A stretch of 64,000 bases of DNA from Bradyrhizobium sp. PSBB068 (GCA_016839165.1 CP069300.1:7326001-7390000), one strand, 5' to 3'; counted from the first letter of the stretch, positions 42,535-52,517 are shown. A program made the numbers and translations. Notes: generated by a model from the sequence alone, not told the origin.

Positions 42535-43983
42535 ATGACGTTCAAGCGTCCCTATGGCGCGGGACTGGCGGCCCTTGCAGTCGGCCTTTTCGCCGCGACC
42601 GCCGCCTACGCCGAGCCAACCGTCAACAAGGGCGACAACGCCTGGATGCTGACCTCGACGGTGCTGGTGCTGTTGATGACCATCCCGGGCCTCGCGCTGT
42701 TCTATGGCGGCCTGGTCCGCTCCAAGAACATGCTCTCGGTGCTGGCGCAGGTGTTTTACACCGTCTGCCTCGTCACCGTGCTCTGGGCTCTCTACGGCTA
42801 CAGCCTCGCCTTCACCGGCGGCTCCGACTTCATCGGCGGCTTCTCCAAGGCCTTCCTGATGGGCGTCACGCCGGACTCGAAGGCGGCGACCTTCTCGGTC
42901 GACGCCAACATCTCGGAGCTCGTCTATATGTGCTTCCAGATGACCTTCGCGGCGATCACGCCGGCCCTCATCGTCGGCGCCTTTGCCGAACGCATGAAGT
43001 TCGCGGCGATCGCGCTGTTCATCCCGCTCTGGGTGACGCTGATCTATTTCCCGATCGCGCACATGGTCTGGTACTGGCCGGGCCCGGACGCGATCCAGGA
43101 TGCCGCCAAGGCGCTCGCCGCCGCGGCTGAAGGCGATGCCAAGACGAAGGCGCAGGCCGCCCTCGACGCGATCAACGCCGACGCCGGCTGGATCTTCAAG
43201 AAGGGTGCGATCGACTTCGCCGGCGGCACCGTCGTGCACATCAACGCCGGCATCGCCGGCCTCGTCGGCGCGCTCCTGATCGGCAAGCGCACCGGCTACG
43301 GCAAGGAGCTGATGGCTCCGCACTCGCTGACCATGACCATGATCGGCGCCTCGCTGCTCTGGGTCGGCTGGTTCGGCTTCAACGCCGGGTCCAACCTCGA
43401 AGCCAATGGCGGCGCTGCGCTCGCCATGACCAACTCCTTCGTGGCGACCGCCGCGGCGGCGCTGGCCTGGATGTTCGCGGAATGGATCATCAAGGGCCAT
43501 CCCTCGTTGCTCGGTGCGCTCTCGGGCGCGGTTGCGGGCCTCGTCGCGGTGACGCCGGCGGCCGGCTATGCCGGTCCGATGGGCGCCATCGTGCTCGGCC
43601 TCGTGGTCGGCGTGGTCTGCCTGTTCTTCTGCACCGTGGTGAAGAACGCGCTCGGCTATGACGACTCGCTCGATGTGTTCGGCGTCCACTGCGTCGGCGG
43701 AATCATCGGCGCGCTCGGCACCGGCATCCTGGTCAACCCGGCGCTCGGCGGCGCAGGGATCATCGACTACACCGCGATCCCGCCTAAGGTCGCCGATTAC
43801 GACTTCGCGGCGCAGATGATCTCGCAGGCTTGGGGCGTCGGCACCACGCTGGTGTGGTCGGGCATCGGTTCGGCGATCCTCTACAAGATCGTCGACGTGA
43901 TCGTCGGCCTGCGCGCCAACGTCGAGACCGAGCGTGAAGGCCTCGACATCACCGAGCACACGGAGCGCGCCTACAACATGTGA
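42535..43983 (+). CDS. amtB: Ammonium transporter, copy 2
   Basis: 482 residues with a signal peptide (GAGLAALAVGLFAATAAYA). Pore histidines lie in FAGGTVVHINAGIAGLVGAL and DVFGVHCVGGIIGALG. It is 41 residues longer than copy 1, mainly because of an Ala/Lys-rich insert (AAEGDAKTKAQAALDAINAD, about residues 195–220) in the loop between TM5 and TM6. AGGAG precedes the ATG. It forms an operon with glnK copy 2 that ends at a strong terminator. Confidence 0.97.
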   Translation: MTFKRPYGAGLAALAVGLFAATAAYAEPTVNKGDNAWMLTSTVLVLLMTIPGLALFYGGLVRSKNMLSVLAQVFYTVCLVTVLWALYGYSLAFTGGSDFIGGFSKAFLMGVTPDSKAATFSVDANISELVYMCFQMTFAAITPALIVGAFAERMKFAAIALFIPLWVTLIYFPIAHMVWYWPGPDAIQDAAKALAAAAEGDAKTKAQAALDAINADAGWIFKKGAIDFAGGTVVHINAGIAGLVGALLIGKRTGYGKELMAPHSLTMTMIGASLLWVGWFGFNAGSNLEANGGAALAMTNSFVATAAAALAWMFAEWIIKGHPSLLGALSGAVAGLVAVTPAAGYAGPMGAIVLGLVVGVVCLFFCTVVKNALGYDDSLDVFGVHCVGGIIGALGTGILVNPALGGAGIIDYTAIPPKVADYDFAAQMISQAWGVGTTLVWSGIGSAILYKIVDVIVGLRANVETEREGLDITEHTERAYNM

Positions 43984-44027
43984 GTTCTCCCGGGACTCTG
44001 GCTCCCTCCGGGGCCAGGTCCAGAACT

Positions 44028-44065
44028 ACGGTCCGGGCACATACCCGGCAATGTCCGGACCGTTG
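44028..44065 (+). other. Long-loop hairpin after amtB copy 2
   Basis: ACGGTCCGG and CCGGACCGT are perfect 9-bp arms around a 20-nt loop, just before the main terminator. It may stabilise the 3' end of the glnK–amtB message. Confidence 0.45.
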
Positions 44066-44068
44066 AGG

Positions 44069-44103
44069 GGCTCCAGCGCAAGTTGGAGCCCCTTTCTTTT
44101 TTC
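44069..44103 (+). terminator. Rho-independent terminator of the second glnK–amtB operon
   Basis: GGGGCTCCA and TGGAGCCCC form a perfect 9-bp stem with an 8-nt loop, followed by TTTCTTTTTTC. This is the clearest intrinsic terminator in the window. Confidence 0.92.
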
Positions 44104-44194
44104 TGCGGCTTGAGAAAATAATGTCGGAATTGCCTGCCATCATGGAATGACAGGCTACAAACAATGAAGCCGACAACAAAAACGGGAGGACGTC

Positions 44195-44599
44195 ATGAAG
44201 GTGCAAGGCGGGTGCTATTGCGGCAACGTGCGCTATGAGGCCGAAGGCGAACCGATGATGGCGGCGCAATGCCTGTGCCGCGAATGCCAGTACATCACGG
44301 GCGGCGGCCCGAACCTGTTCATGGCGATGCCGGTCACCGGCTTCAAATACACCGCGAGCCAGCCCAAGCAGTTCACCCGCAAGGATCTCGAGCGCGCCGT
44401 GACCCGCGAGTTCTGCCCGGAATGCGGCACGCATCTGGTGACCAAGGTGCCGGGCCTGCCCGCCGCGATCCTGAAGGTCGGCACCTTCGACGACCCCAGC
44501 GTGTTCACCCCGCAGATGACGATCTACACCTGCGACAAGCAGACCTTCCACCATCTGCCCGAGGGCAAGCCGTCATTCGAGAAGCTGCCGGCGCATTGA
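44195..44599 (+). CDS. GFA/CENP-V family zinc protein
   Basis: 134 residues. The zinc-binding Cys pattern is complete: GGCYCGNVRYE, CLCRECQYITGGG and FCPECGTHLVTK. The family includes glutathione-dependent formaldehyde-activating enzyme (Gfa), though most members have no proven activity and the Gfa reaction itself is doubted. GGGAGG lies before the ATG. No formaldehyde dehydrogenase gene is adjacent. Confidence 0.92.
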   Translation: MKVQGGCYCGNVRYEAEGEPMMAAQCLCRECQYITGGGPNLFMAMPVTGFKYTASQPKQFTRKDLERAVTREFCPECGTHLVTKVPGLPAAILKVGTFDDPSVFTPQMTIYTCDKQTFHHLPEGKPSFEKLPAH

Positions 44600-44616
44600 G
44601 ACGATACGTTCAGTGT

Positions 44617-44652
44617 GTAGCCCGGATTGCGCTTCGCTCCATCCGGGCTACA
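44617..44652. repeat. Small palindrome, type E
   Basis: GTAGCCCGGAT and ATCCGGGCTAC arms with a TGCGCTTCGCTCC centre, between the convergent GFA and diguanylate cyclase genes. It is nearly the same as 35027–35063. Confidence 0.7.
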
Positions 44653-44657
44653 AGTGC

Positions 44658-45431
44658 TCACGCGGCATCGCGCGCGTGCTCGACGCGGTCGCGGCCGTGG
44701 CGCTTGGCGGCGTAGAGCGCCTGGTCGGCGGTGCGCATCAGGTTGCCGAGATCGAAGCCGGCTTCCTTCACGGTGAAGCCGATGCTGATCGTCACCGGCA
44801 GCTGGGTGACGCCGTCGAGGATGGTTCTTGCAGCGCAATCGCGGCGGATCTCCTCGGCGCCGCGCGCGGCCTGCTCGTGGCTCCGGCCGGTCACGACAGC
44901 GGCAAACTCCTCGCCGCCGTAGCGGGCGACCAGCGCGCCGTGCCGGACCGCGAACTGGCGCAGCACGTCGGCGATCTCGACCAGCACCTTGTCGCCGATC
45001 TCATGTCCGTAGCGGTCGTTGATCGACTTGAAATGGTCGATGTCGCACATCAGCACCGCCGCCGACGCGCCATCTTCCTGCGCCTTGTCGAGCGCTGCCG
45101 CCGCTTCGGCATCGAAGCCGCGCCGGTTCAGGAGCCCGGTTAATTGGTCGGTCTGCGAGATCTGGGCCAGCTCGCGGCGAGTCCGCGTGAGCTCCAGCAT
45201 CAATAGGCCGGCGCGATACGACATCGCGCCGCTGAGCGCAACGGCGATGAAGACGCCGGCCGTGAGGCCGAAGACCTGCATCTGACCGACCGTGATCGGC
45301 GCCGACAGATCGCGGCCGAACACCAGCATGCCGATGGTGAAGGACATCACCGCGGTCATGCCTGCGGCAGTCACCATGACCTTGCCGGTGCGGCGCAGGA
45401 CGTCGCCGCGTGTCTCGATCTTGATCGCCAT
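44658..45431 (-). CDS. Membrane-bound diguanylate cyclase (GGDEF)
   Basis: 257 residues from the ATG at 45431; a GTG four codons upstream is equally possible because neither has a good ribosome binding site. Two membrane segments (VMVTAAGMTAVMSFTIGMLV and QVFGLTAGVFIAVALSGAM) flank a short periplasmic loop. A coiled linker leads to a GGDEF domain with an active GGEEF (ARYGGEEFAAV, about residue 180). The RxxD inhibitory site is not obvious. It makes c-di-GMP at the membrane; the input is unknown. Confidence 0.92.
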   Translation of the reverse strand: MAIKIETRGDVLRRTGKVMVTAAGMTAVMSFTIGMLVFGRDLSAPITVGQMQVFGLTAGVFIAVALSGAMSYRAGLLMLELTRTRRELAQISQTDQLTGLLNRRGFDAEAAAALDKAQEDGASAAVLMCDIDHFKSINDRYGHEIGDKVLVEIADVLRQFAVRHGALVARYGGEEFAAVVTGRSHEQAARGAEEIRRDCAARTILDGVTQLPVTISIGFTVKEAGFDLGNLMRTADQALYAAKRHGRDRVEHARDAA

Positions 45432-45574
45432 TTCCGTCCGCACGCCCTCGCAATGCGCGGATCATTCGTTCGGGCTGTGTTGCCAATTGCTGAAGGAACT
45501 CGTGACGCGCGCGCTGGCCTTAATGGCGCGTAAAGCAGATCGCTCGAATGCGCGGCAACGGCCGGCAGTCCGCG

Positions 45575-46126
45575 TCAGTCGACCAGCACTTCCTCGTCCG
45601 GCAGCTCGCTGGGCGCGCCGGCGCGCAGATAGTTTTCAAGGATGGCGGCGAGCGACAGCGGCGTCAGCCGCTCCTCAGCGCGGGATAGATCGGCGATCGG
45701 CCACCAGCGGAAGCAATCAAGCACCTTGGCCTCGGCCGCATCAGTCATCACAGGGTGAAAGCGATCCGCATGAACGATCCGGTACTCTTCCTTCTGGGAG
45801 ATTCGCCGGCCGCCCCAGTTGAAGGTGTGGTGACGCCGCCAGACCGCGGCGCCATGCGCGAAGGCGACCAGTCCCAATTCCTCGGCGAGCTCCCGCCGCA
45901 ACGTCGCCTCCGCCGTCTCGTCGCCCTCGATGCCGCCGCCAGGCGCGATCCAGAAGCAATCCCCGTGCGGCGGGCGAATCCGCAGCAGCAGCACTTCGCG
46001 CGCGTCCGTGATGATGAGCGCCCTGACGGCGCGGCGGCGGATCGTCTCCAAGAGCAATCTCGGTGCAATTTCGATGCAGTCTTGTGCGGCCAGCGCTGAT
46101 ATCACGGCGCGGCCGGCCGCGCCCAC
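45575..46126 (-). CDS. Nudix hydrolase
   Basis: 183 residues. The Nudix box is complete: GGGIEGDETAEATLRREL followed by AEELGL (G-x5-E-x7-RE-x2-EE-x-G). RAVRALIITDAREVLLLRIR is the strand before it. The substrate could be a nucleoside diphosphate derivative or an oxidised nucleotide; nothing in the sequence decides. A CtrA-type box lies 10 bases upstream of its start codon in the spacer shared with the divergent aminotransferase gene. Confidence 0.9.
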   Translation of the reverse strand: MGAAGRAVISALAAQDCIEIAPRLLLETIRRRAVRALIITDAREVLLLRIRPPHGDCFWIAPGGGIEGDETAEATLRRELAEELGLVAFAHGAAVWRRHHTFNWGGRRISQKEEYRIVHADRFHPVMTDAAEAKVLDCFRWWPIADLSRAEERLTPLSLAAILENYLRAGAPSELPDEEVLVD

Positions 46127-46135
46127 CCCCGATGG

Positions 46136-46150
46136 TTAATCGCGTCTTAA
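46136..46150. promoter_or_regulatory. CtrA-type binding site
   Basis: TTAA-TCGCGTC-TTAA is a perfect TTAA-N7-TTAA box, followed by C, inside the larger palindrome GGTTAA...TTAACC. It lies in the divergent spacer, 85 bases before the aminotransferase start codon and 10 bases before the Nudix start. CtrA is the cell-cycle master regulator of alphaproteobacteria, and ftsK is the second gene in the plus-strand operon. Confidence 0.6.
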
Positions 46151-46234
46151 CCTCGCCCTATCTATGGTGACTTGATCGGTTTACGGTCGGCGCCCCTCAA
46201 CTCCGACCGCAGTGAAAGTGCTGGCATTTCAACC

Positions 46235-47461
46235 ATGGCAATGACCGCCTCATCCGGCATGGCGCAGGGCGCCGGCGATGTCGCATCCGCCGGCCAGGCC
46301 GAGCGTTCCCCATTCGTGCGCACCACCGAGCTCCTGGCGCCGTACCAACCGGCTAAGCCATTGATTACGCTGTCGGTCGGCGAGCCGCAGCACCCGGTGC
46401 CTGATTTCGTCGGCCCGGTGCTGGCAAGGCACACCGCCGAGTTCGGACGCTACCCGATGGCCAAGGGCATCGAGCCGTTCCGCCGCGCGGTCGCAACCTG
46501 GCTGGGAAGCCGGTTCCAATTGCCGCGCCCGGTCGATCCGGAGAGCGAGGTCATGGTGCTGAACGGCAGCCGCGAGGGGCTGTTCTTCGCTGCGATCACG
46601 GCCGCGCGTTACGTCGCGCCGCGCAAGGGCCGGCCCGCGGTCCTGATGCCGAACCCGTTCTATCCGGCCTATGGCGCCGGCGCCCGCGCCGCCGGCTGCG
46701 AGCAGATCTATCTGCCGACCACGCTCAGCAACGGCTTCCTGCCCGACCTTGATTCGATCGACGAGGCGACGCTGGCGCGGACCGTGGCGTTCTTCCTTGC
46801 CTCGCCGGCCAATCCGCAGGGCTCGGTGGCCTCGCGCGCCTACTTCACGCGGCTGAAGCAGCTCGCCGATCGCCATGGCTTCATGATCCTGAGCGACGAG
46901 TGCTATTCGGAGATCTACACCCGCGAAGCCCCGGGCAGCATGCTGGAATGCGCCGGACCCGACTTCACCAACGTGGTTGCGTTCCAATCGCTGTCGAAGC
47001 GCTCGAACCTGCCGGGCATGCGCGTCGGTTTCGCGGCCGGCGATCGCAAGTTCATGGCCGCCTTCCTCGAGCTGCGCAATGTCGCCGCGCCGCAGGTGCC
47101 GGTGCCGCTGCAGCATGTCGCGGTCGCCGCCTATGGCGACGAGGCGCATGTCGAGGAGAACCGCAGGCTCTATCGCATCAAGTTCGATCTTGCCGACCAG
47201 ATCCTCGGCAGCCGCTACGGCTACAAGCGGCCCGCCGGCGGCTTCTGCGTCTGGCTCGACGTCTCCGATCGCGGCGGTGACGAGGCGACGACGGTGAGGC
47301 TGTATCGCGACGCCGGCGTTCGCGTGATCCCCGGCAGCTATCTGGCGCGCGAGCAGAACGACGGTTCCAATCCGGGTGCGGGCTATATCCGCCTCGCGCT
47401 GGTCTCCGATAGTGAATCGACGGCCGAGGCGATGCATCGCCTGGTCGAAACCCTGGGTTAA
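46235..47461 (+). CDS. Class I/II aminotransferase, DapC-like
   Basis: 408 residues from the ATG at 46235; an ATG two codons later is also possible. [20 protein letters not shown] starts the fold I transaminase. The PLP Lys lies in [35 protein letters not shown] supplies the conserved Asn and [14 protein letters not shown] the Asp/Tyr. The pattern is close to succinyldiaminopimelate aminotransferase (DapC) of the lysine and peptidoglycan precursor pathway. Alphaproteobacteria do place such a gene near cell-envelope functions, and ftsK follows 22 bases later, but the exact substrate is inference. Confidence 0.88.
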   Translation: MAMTASSGMAQGAGDVASAGQAERSPFVRTTELLAPYQPAKPLITLSVGEPQHPVPDFVGPVLARHTAEFGRYPMAKGIEPFRRAVATWLGSRFQLPRPVDPESEVMVLNGSREGLFFAAITAARYVAPRKGRPAVLMPNPFYPAYGAGARAAGCEQIYLPTTLSNGFLPDLDSIDEATLARTVAFFLASPANPQGSVASRAYFTRLKQLADRHGFMILSDECYSEIYTREAPGSMLECAGPDFTNVVAFQSLSKRSNLPGMRVGFAAGDRKFMAAFLELRNVAAPQVPVPLQHVAVAAYGDEAHVEENRRLYRIKFDLADQILGSRYGYKRPAGGFCVWLDVSDRGGDEATTVRLYRDAGVRVIPGSYLAREQNDGSNPGAGYIRLALVSDSESTAEAMHRLVETLG

Positions 47462-47483
47462 TCGCCAAGCGCGAAGATTGAGT

Positions 47484-49961
47484 ATGCCAGCGATCGAACG
47501 TGTCATCCCCCTGGTCGGCCACCTGCCGCTCTCGCTGCGCGAGGCGCTGGCGCGGCGGCTGCGCGAACTGACCGGGCTGGGCCTGATCGCGCTGTCGGGC
47601 GCGATCACCGCCGCGCTGATGACCTGGTCGGTGCAGGACCCGTCGCTGAGCCACGCCACCTCGCGCGCGATCCGCAACGTGCTCGGCTATCCCGGCGCGA
47701 TCGGCGCCGACCTGTTGATGCAGATCCTCGGGCTCGGCGCGATCATGCTGCTGCTGCCGGTCGCGGTGTGGGGCTGGCGGATGCTGACGCATCGTCCGTT
47801 CGACCGCGAGGCGCTGCGGCTCGGCTGCTGGATCCTGTGCACGGTGATCGCGGCGGGCTTTGCCAGCTGCTGGCCGCACAACACAGCGTGGCCGCTGCCG
47901 ACCGGGCTCGGCGGCGTGGTCGGCGATGCCTTGCTGCGCGCGCCTGCCGTGGTGTTCGGGCCGCCCGGCTTCATCTACCGTGTCGTGCTCGGCCTGATCC
48001 TGTTTGTCGCGATGGCGGCGTGCTTCCTGTTTGCCTGCGGCTGGGGCGCCAAGGAGCAGGACGACGAGCTGACGCCGATCTCCGACGATGACGAGCCGTT
48101 CGTCGAGGAAGACGACAACGACCGCAGCTCGGTCTCGCTGGGCTGGCTGTTCCACGCGGCGATGAGCGCGAAAGCGCGGCTCGGCTGGCTGTTCACGACA
48201 GCCTATAAATCACTGGTGTCGAGCGGATCGCAGGGCCGCAGCGCGGCGTTCGAGCGCCAGGAGCCCAATATCGGCGGCGGCCGCGCGGCGCCCTCGATCG
48301 CGCCCGCGCATGACGATCACGACGAGGACGAAGACGAAGCCGAGGCTTTCGACGACGAGGAAGCAGAGGACGAGGAGGAGGAAACTCCCGTCGCCCGCGC
48401 GCCGCGCAAGAAGGCCGAGCCGAAGCCGAAGAAGAGGAATTCCGACAAGTTCGAGCTGCCGTCGGTCTCGGTGCTCAGCGCGCCGAAGGCGAGCGATCGC
48501 CAGCCGCTGAGCAAGGCCGAGCTGGAAAACAATTCGCGCGCGCTGGAAGGCGTGCTGCAGGATTTCGGCGTGCGCGGCGAGATCGTCAAGGCCAATCCGG
48601 GCCCGGTCGTCACGCTGTACGAGCTGGAGCCCGCGCCCGGCATCAAGTCATCGCGCGTGATCGGCCTGTCCGACGACATCGCGCGCTCGATGAGCGCGCT
48701 GTCGGCCCGCGTTGCCGTGGTCGCCGGCCGCAATGCGATCGGCATCGAGCTGCCGAACGCGCATCGCGAGAAGGTCTACCTGCGCGAGCTGCTGGTCGCC
48801 AAGGAAAGCGTCGATTCGGTTGCCAAGCTGCCGCTGTGCCTCGGCAAGACCATCGGCGGCGATCCCGTCATCATCGACCTCGCGCGCACGCCGCACATGC
48901 TGATCGCCGGCACCACCGGCTCCGGCAAATCGGTCGCGATCAACACCATGATCCTGAGCCTGGTCTACCGGCTGCGGCCGGATCAGTGCCGCCTGATCAT
49001 GGTCGATCCGAAGATGCTCGAACTTTCGGTCTATGACGGCATCCCGCATCTGCTGACGCCTGTCGTCACCGACCCGAAGAAGGCGGTTGTCGCCCTGAAA
49101 TGGGCCGTGCGCGAGATGGAAGAGCGCTACAAGCGGATGGCCAAGCTCGGCGTCCGCAACATCGACGGCTACAATGCGCGCCTCGTCGAAGCCAAGGGCA
49201 AGGGCGAAGAGCTGACGCGCACCGTGCACACCGGCTTCGACAAGGAGAGCGGCAAGGCGATCTACGAGGAAGAGAAGCTCGACCTCGAGCCGCTGCCCTA
49301 CATCGTCATCATCGTCGACGAGATGGCCGACCTGATGATGGTCGCCGGCAAGGACATCGAAGGCGCCGTGCAGCGCCTCGCGCAGATGGCGCGCGCCGCG
49401 GGCCTGCATGTGATCCTCGCCACACAGCGTCCCTCGGTCGACGTCATCACCGGCACGATCAAGGCGAACTTCCCGACCCGCATCGCCTTCCAGGTGACGT
49501 CGAAGATCGACAGCCGCACCATCCTCGGCGAGATGGGCGCCGAGCAGTTGCTCGGCCAGGGCGACATGCTCTACATGGCGGGCGGCGGCCGCATCAGCCG
49601 CGTGCACGGCCCGTTCGCATCGGACGAGGAAGTCGAGAAGGTGGTGCGTCATCTGAAGACGCAGGGCGCTCCGGAATATCTCGAAGCGGTCACCGCGGAA
49701 GAGCCGACCGACGAGGACGGCGCCGTGTTCGACGCCACCGGCATGGGCGGCGACGGCGGCGGCGACCTGTTCACGCAGGCGGTTGCGATCGTCAAGCGCG
49801 ACCGCAAGGCGTCGACCTCCTACATCCAGCGCCGGTTGCAGATCGGCTATAACCGCGCCGCCTCGCTGATGGAGCGGATGGAACTTGAGGGCATCGTGGG
49901 CCCGGCGAATCACGCCGGAAAGCGCGAAATCCTGGTCGGGGAGGAAGAAGGCCAGTTCTGA
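47484..49961 (+). CDS. ftsK: DNA translocase FtsK
   Basis: 825 residues from the ATG at 47484. Four membrane segments in the first 190 residues anchor it at the septum. An acidic Asp/Glu-rich linker spans about residues 215–305, then Lys/Pro-rich sequence. The motor has the alpha domain, Walker A GTTGSGKS (about residue 478) and Walker [15 protein letters not shown]. The C-terminal gamma winged helix ([20 protein letters not shown]) reads KOPS-like sequences on the chromosome. It moves chromosome ends during division and activates XerCD at dif. lolA follows, probably in the same operon. Confidence 0.97.
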   Translation: MPAIERVIPLVGHLPLSLREALARRLRELTGLGLIALSGAITAALMTWSVQDPSLSHATSRAIRNVLGYPGAIGADLLMQILGLGAIMLLLPVAVWGWRMLTHRPFDREALRLGCWILCTVIAAGFASCWPHNTAWPLPTGLGGVVGDALLRAPAVVFGPPGFIYRVVLGLILFVAMAACFLFACGWGAKEQDDELTPISDDDEPFVEEDDNDRSSVSLGWLFHAAMSAKARLGWLFTTAYKSLVSSGSQGRSAAFERQEPNIGGGRAAPSIAPAHDDHDEDEDEAEAFDDEEAEDEEEETPVARAPRKKAEPKPKKRNSDKFELPSVSVLSAPKASDRQPLSKAELENNSRALEGVLQDFGVRGEIVKANPGPVVTLYELEPAPGIKSSRVIGLSDDIARSMSALSARVAVVAGRNAIGIELPNAHREKVYLRELLVAKESVDSVAKLPLCLGKTIGGDPVIIDLARTPHMLIAGTTGSGKSVAINTMILSLVYRLRPDQCRLIMVDPKMLELSVYDGIPHLLTPVVTDPKKAVVALKWAVREMEERYKRMAKLGVRNIDGYNARLVEAKGKGEELTRTVHTGFDKESGKAIYEEEKLDLEPLPYIVIIVDEMADLMMVAGKDIEGAVQRLAQMARAAGLHVILATQRPSVDVITGTIKANFPTRIAFQVTSKIDSRTILGEMGAEQLLGQGDMLYMAGGGRISRVHGPFASDEEVEKVVRHLKTQGAPEYLEAVTAEEPTDEDGAVFDATGMGGDGGGDLFTQAVAIVKRDRKASTSYIQRRLQIGYNRAASLMERMELEGIVGPANHAGKREILVGEEEGQF

Positions 49962-50061
49962 TCGGGGGCGATCATCACGGAAAAACCATATCTCCCTCGG
50001 AAGAGGCGGGATAAAATCCGGCGAAGCGGGACGAGCGTCGAACAGAGACCTGACATATCTG

Positions 50062-50874
50062 ATGGCAAATCACCTCATTGACCGCGGCACGCGCATTGCG
50101 CTGGCTCTTCTCGTCACCGCCGCGATCGCCGGCGGCGCGACTGCGCAGAATGCGCCGGCTACGCCAAAACCCGCACCGAAGGCTGCACCGAAAGCCAAGG
50201 ACCCCGGCGCGCAGAGCAATGCCGACAAGGGCCCGACCACGACGGGCGCCACCCAGGCACCGCCGGACCCGGTGATTCCCGATCCGCGCCGCAACGTGCC
50301 CGCCAACATCTTCCAGACCTTTGACGCCAACCAGAAGGCACAGGCTGCCAAGGTCTCGGCCTATCTGTCGTCGCTGCAGACGCTGGTTGGAAACTTCGTC
50401 CAGGTCGGCCCCGACGGCACCAAGACCAAGGGCGATTTCTACATCCAGAAGCCCGGCAAGCTGCGTTTCGAATACGAAAATCCGAGCACCATCGAAGTGA
50501 TCGCCGACGGCTCGTCGGTCGCGGTGCGCGACCGCAGGCTGGCCACCCAGGATATCTATCCGCTGTCGCAGACCCCGCTGCGCTATCTGCTGTCGGACCG
50601 CATCGACCTGATGAAGGACACCAACGTCGTCAGCGTCACCGCCGACGACGTGTTCGTCAGCATCACGATCGAGGAGAAGCAGGCGCTGGTCGGTACCAGC
50701 CGCTTCCTGCTGATGATCGGCGCCAAGGACGGCAAGCTCAAGCAATGGACCGTCACCGATCCGCAGGGCTACGACACCACGGTTGCGGTCTACAATCTCG
50801 ATGCCACGCAGAAGCCCGATCCGGGCCTGTTCAAGATCGACTTCACGACCTATCCGGGCTCGTCGCCGGGCTAA
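50062..50874 (+). CDS. lolA: Outer-membrane lipoprotein carrier LolA
   Basis: 270 residues from the ATG at 50062; upstream frame overlaps ftsK. A signal peptide (IALALLVTAAIAGGATAQ) is followed by a Pro/Ala/Lys-rich linker up to about residue 80. The LolA barrel then begins with AYLSSLQTLVGNFVQVGPDG and continues TKGDFYIQKPGKLRFEYENP and YPLSQTPLRYLLSDRIDL. It carries lipoproteins from LolCDE to the outer membrane. It is longer than E. coli LolA because of the linker. ftsK–lolA order is widely conserved. Confidence 0.95.
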   Translation: MANHLIDRGTRIALALLVTAAIAGGATAQNAPATPKPAPKAAPKAKDPGAQSNADKGPTTTGATQAPPDPVIPDPRRNVPANIFQTFDANQKAQAAKVSAYLSSLQTLVGNFVQVGPDGTKTKGDFYIQKPGKLRFEYENPSTIEVIADGSSVAVRDRRLATQDIYPLSQTPLRYLLSDRIDLMKDTNVVSVTADDVFVSITIEEKQALVGTSRFLLMIGAKDGKLKQWTVTDPQGYDTTVAVYNLDATQKPDPGLFKIDFTTYPGSSPG

Positions 50875-50883
50875 TCGAGATGG

Positions 50884-50971
50884 CGTAGGATGGGTAGAGC
50901 GCAGCGAAACCCATCAACTTCGGTCCGCGCGGGAGGATGATGGGTTTCGCTTCGCTCTCCCCATCCTACGC
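50884..50971. repeat. Palindromic repeat, type F
   Basis: GCGTAGGATGGGTAGAGCG at the left and CCCATCCTACGCC at the right, with inner arms AGCGAAACCCATCA and TGATGGGTTTCGCT. The only copy of this type in the window, between lolA and xthA. Confidence 0.75.
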
Positions 50972-51031
50972 CTACGACATTGTGGACAAAGCACCGACCC
51001 GCACCGAGAACCGTGCTAAGACGCAGCTCTC

Positions 51032-51847
51032 ATGCGGTTCTCCGTCACCACCTGGAACATCAATTCGGTGCGCCTGCGCATCGACATCGTCGCCAAATTC
51101 CTGAAGAGCGCGCGGCCGGATGTGCTGTGCCTGCAGGAGACCAAATGCATCGACGATGCGTTTCCGTTGAAGCGCTTCAAGCGGCTCGGCTATGAGCATG
51201 TCGCGCTGAACGGGCAGAAGGGCTATCACGGCGTCGCCATCGTCTCGCGCCTGCCGTTCGAGACGACCGACATCCGGACGTTCTGCGACAAGATCGACTC
51301 GCGGCACATCTCGGTATCGTTCGGGGAAAAAGCGCAGCTTTCGAAGCCGCTGGTGCTGCATAATTTCTACGTGCCGGCCGGCGGCGACATTCCAGATCCC
51401 GCGCTCAATCCGAAGTTCGAGCACAAGCTGCAATTCCTCGACGAGATGAAGAGCTGCGAACCGCTGCATCCGCGCGGCGACGACCGCCACATCCTGGTCG
51501 GCGACCTCAACGTCGCGCCGCACGAGAACGACGTGTGGTCGCACAGGCAGCTGTTGAAGGTGGTCTCGCACACCCCGATCGAGACCGAGAAGCTGCTCGC
51601 GGCGCAGGCGCATGGCGAATGGTTCGACATCGCGCGCGAGCGGATCCCGATGTCGGAAAAGGTCTACACTTGGTGGAGCTATCGCTCCGCGGACTGGACC
51701 GTCGGCGACCGCGGCCGCCGGCTCGACCACATCTGGGTCTCGCGCGCGCTGAAGGACCAGGTCAGCGACTTCAAGATCACCCGCGACGCCCGCAGCTGGG
51801 AGCGGCCGTCGGATCATGTGCCGGTGACGGCCGTGATGGAGGTTTAG
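51032..51847 (+). CDS. xthA: Exodeoxyribonuclease III
   Basis: 271 residues. MRFSVTTWNINSVRLRIDIV and CLQETKCIDDAFP carry the first metal ligands (Asn, Glu). GDLNVAPHENDVWSHR has the catalytic Asp and Asn, and GRRLDHIWVSRALKD followed by SDHVPVTAVMEV the final Asp-His pair. It cuts DNA at abasic sites in base excision repair, complementing the endonuclease III at 10.7 kb. The length matches E. coli XthA (268). Confidence 0.96.
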   Translation: MRFSVTTWNINSVRLRIDIVAKFLKSARPDVLCLQETKCIDDAFPLKRFKRLGYEHVALNGQKGYHGVAIVSRLPFETTDIRTFCDKIDSRHISVSFGEKAQLSKPLVLHNFYVPAGGDIPDPALNPKFEHKLQFLDEMKSCEPLHPRGDDRHILVGDLNVAPHENDVWSHRQLLKVVSHTPIETEKLLAAQAHGEWFDIARERIPMSEKVYTWWSYRSADWTVGDRGRRLDHIWVSRALKDQVSDFKITRDARSWERPSDHVPVTAVMEV

Positions 51848-51876
51848 ACGGCAGCGTAGCCGCTTGCTTCACCTCG

Positions 51877-52037
51877 CCTCTCCCCTTGTGGGAGAGGCCG
51901 GATCGCATGAAGCGAAGCGTAATGTGATCCGGGTGAGGGGTCGCGGTCCCTCGAGGGACTGCACTGGTGGACAGACCTCACCCCTCACCCGGATTGCATC
52001 TCACGATGCAATCCGACCTCTCCCACAAGGGGAGAGG
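51877..52037. repeat. Long palindromic repeat, type B
   Basis: Outer arms CCTCTCCCCTTGTGGGAGAG and the complementary right arm ending at 52037, with inner CCGGATCGCATGA and CCGGATTGCATC variants. It separates the convergent xthA and cyclic-nucleotide-binding genes. Confidence 0.8.
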
Positions 52038-52076
52038 TGGAGTAAGCGGCGCGGCTGTCGGCCAAATCTCGGCAGC

Positions 52077-52517
52077 TCAAGTGCTCAACTTGCCGCCCGC
52101 GATCAGGATATCGCTCGCGAGCTGGCTGGTGCGCAGCGCGAGTTCGTCGCGCAGGCGGCGAGCAGCGGCGGGGTCGCTCTCCAGCACGCGCTGGAACAGG
52201 CTGCGCGCGACACGGATCACCGAGCCGCGCTCCAATGCGATGGCGGTCGACGGCCGCTTCATCGCGACGATCAATGCGAGTTCGCCGATCAGCGCGCCGG
52301 GGCCGGCGATGATCTCGGCGCCGCCTTCCTCGACGCGGAAGGTGCCGCGCTGCACGACATAGCCGGCGTCCGCAGTGTCGCCTGTCTTGAACAGCACCTC
52401 GCCTGCGTTGAAGTCGCGTTGCTCGGAGCCGATCGCCAGCATGCGCAAGGAGCTATCGCCCAACAGACGCATCGTCGGGACCCGCTCGAGCAGGGCTACG
52501 TCATCATCGATCGACAT
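52077..52517 (-). CDS. Cyclic-nucleotide-binding domain protein, CpkA-like
   Basis: 146 residues forming a single cNMP-binding domain: FNAGEVLFKTGDTADAGYVV, then PGALIGELALIVAMKRPSTA, where Gly-Glu and Arg are the phosphate-binding residues. There is no DNA-binding or kinase domain. It lies 57 bases downstream of the response-regulator gene on the same strand. In Brucella the OtpR regulator is cotranscribed with a protein annotated as a cAMP-dependent kinase regulatory subunit (CpkA); this pair looks like the same operon. The target is unknown. Confidence 0.85.
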   Translation of the reverse strand: MSIDDDVALLERVPTMRLLGDSSLRMLAIGSEQRDFNAGEVLFKTGDTADAGYVVQRGTFRVEEGGAEIIAGPGALIGELALIVAMKRPSTAIALERGSVIRVARSLFQRVLESDPAAARRLRDELALRTSQLASDILIAGGKLST

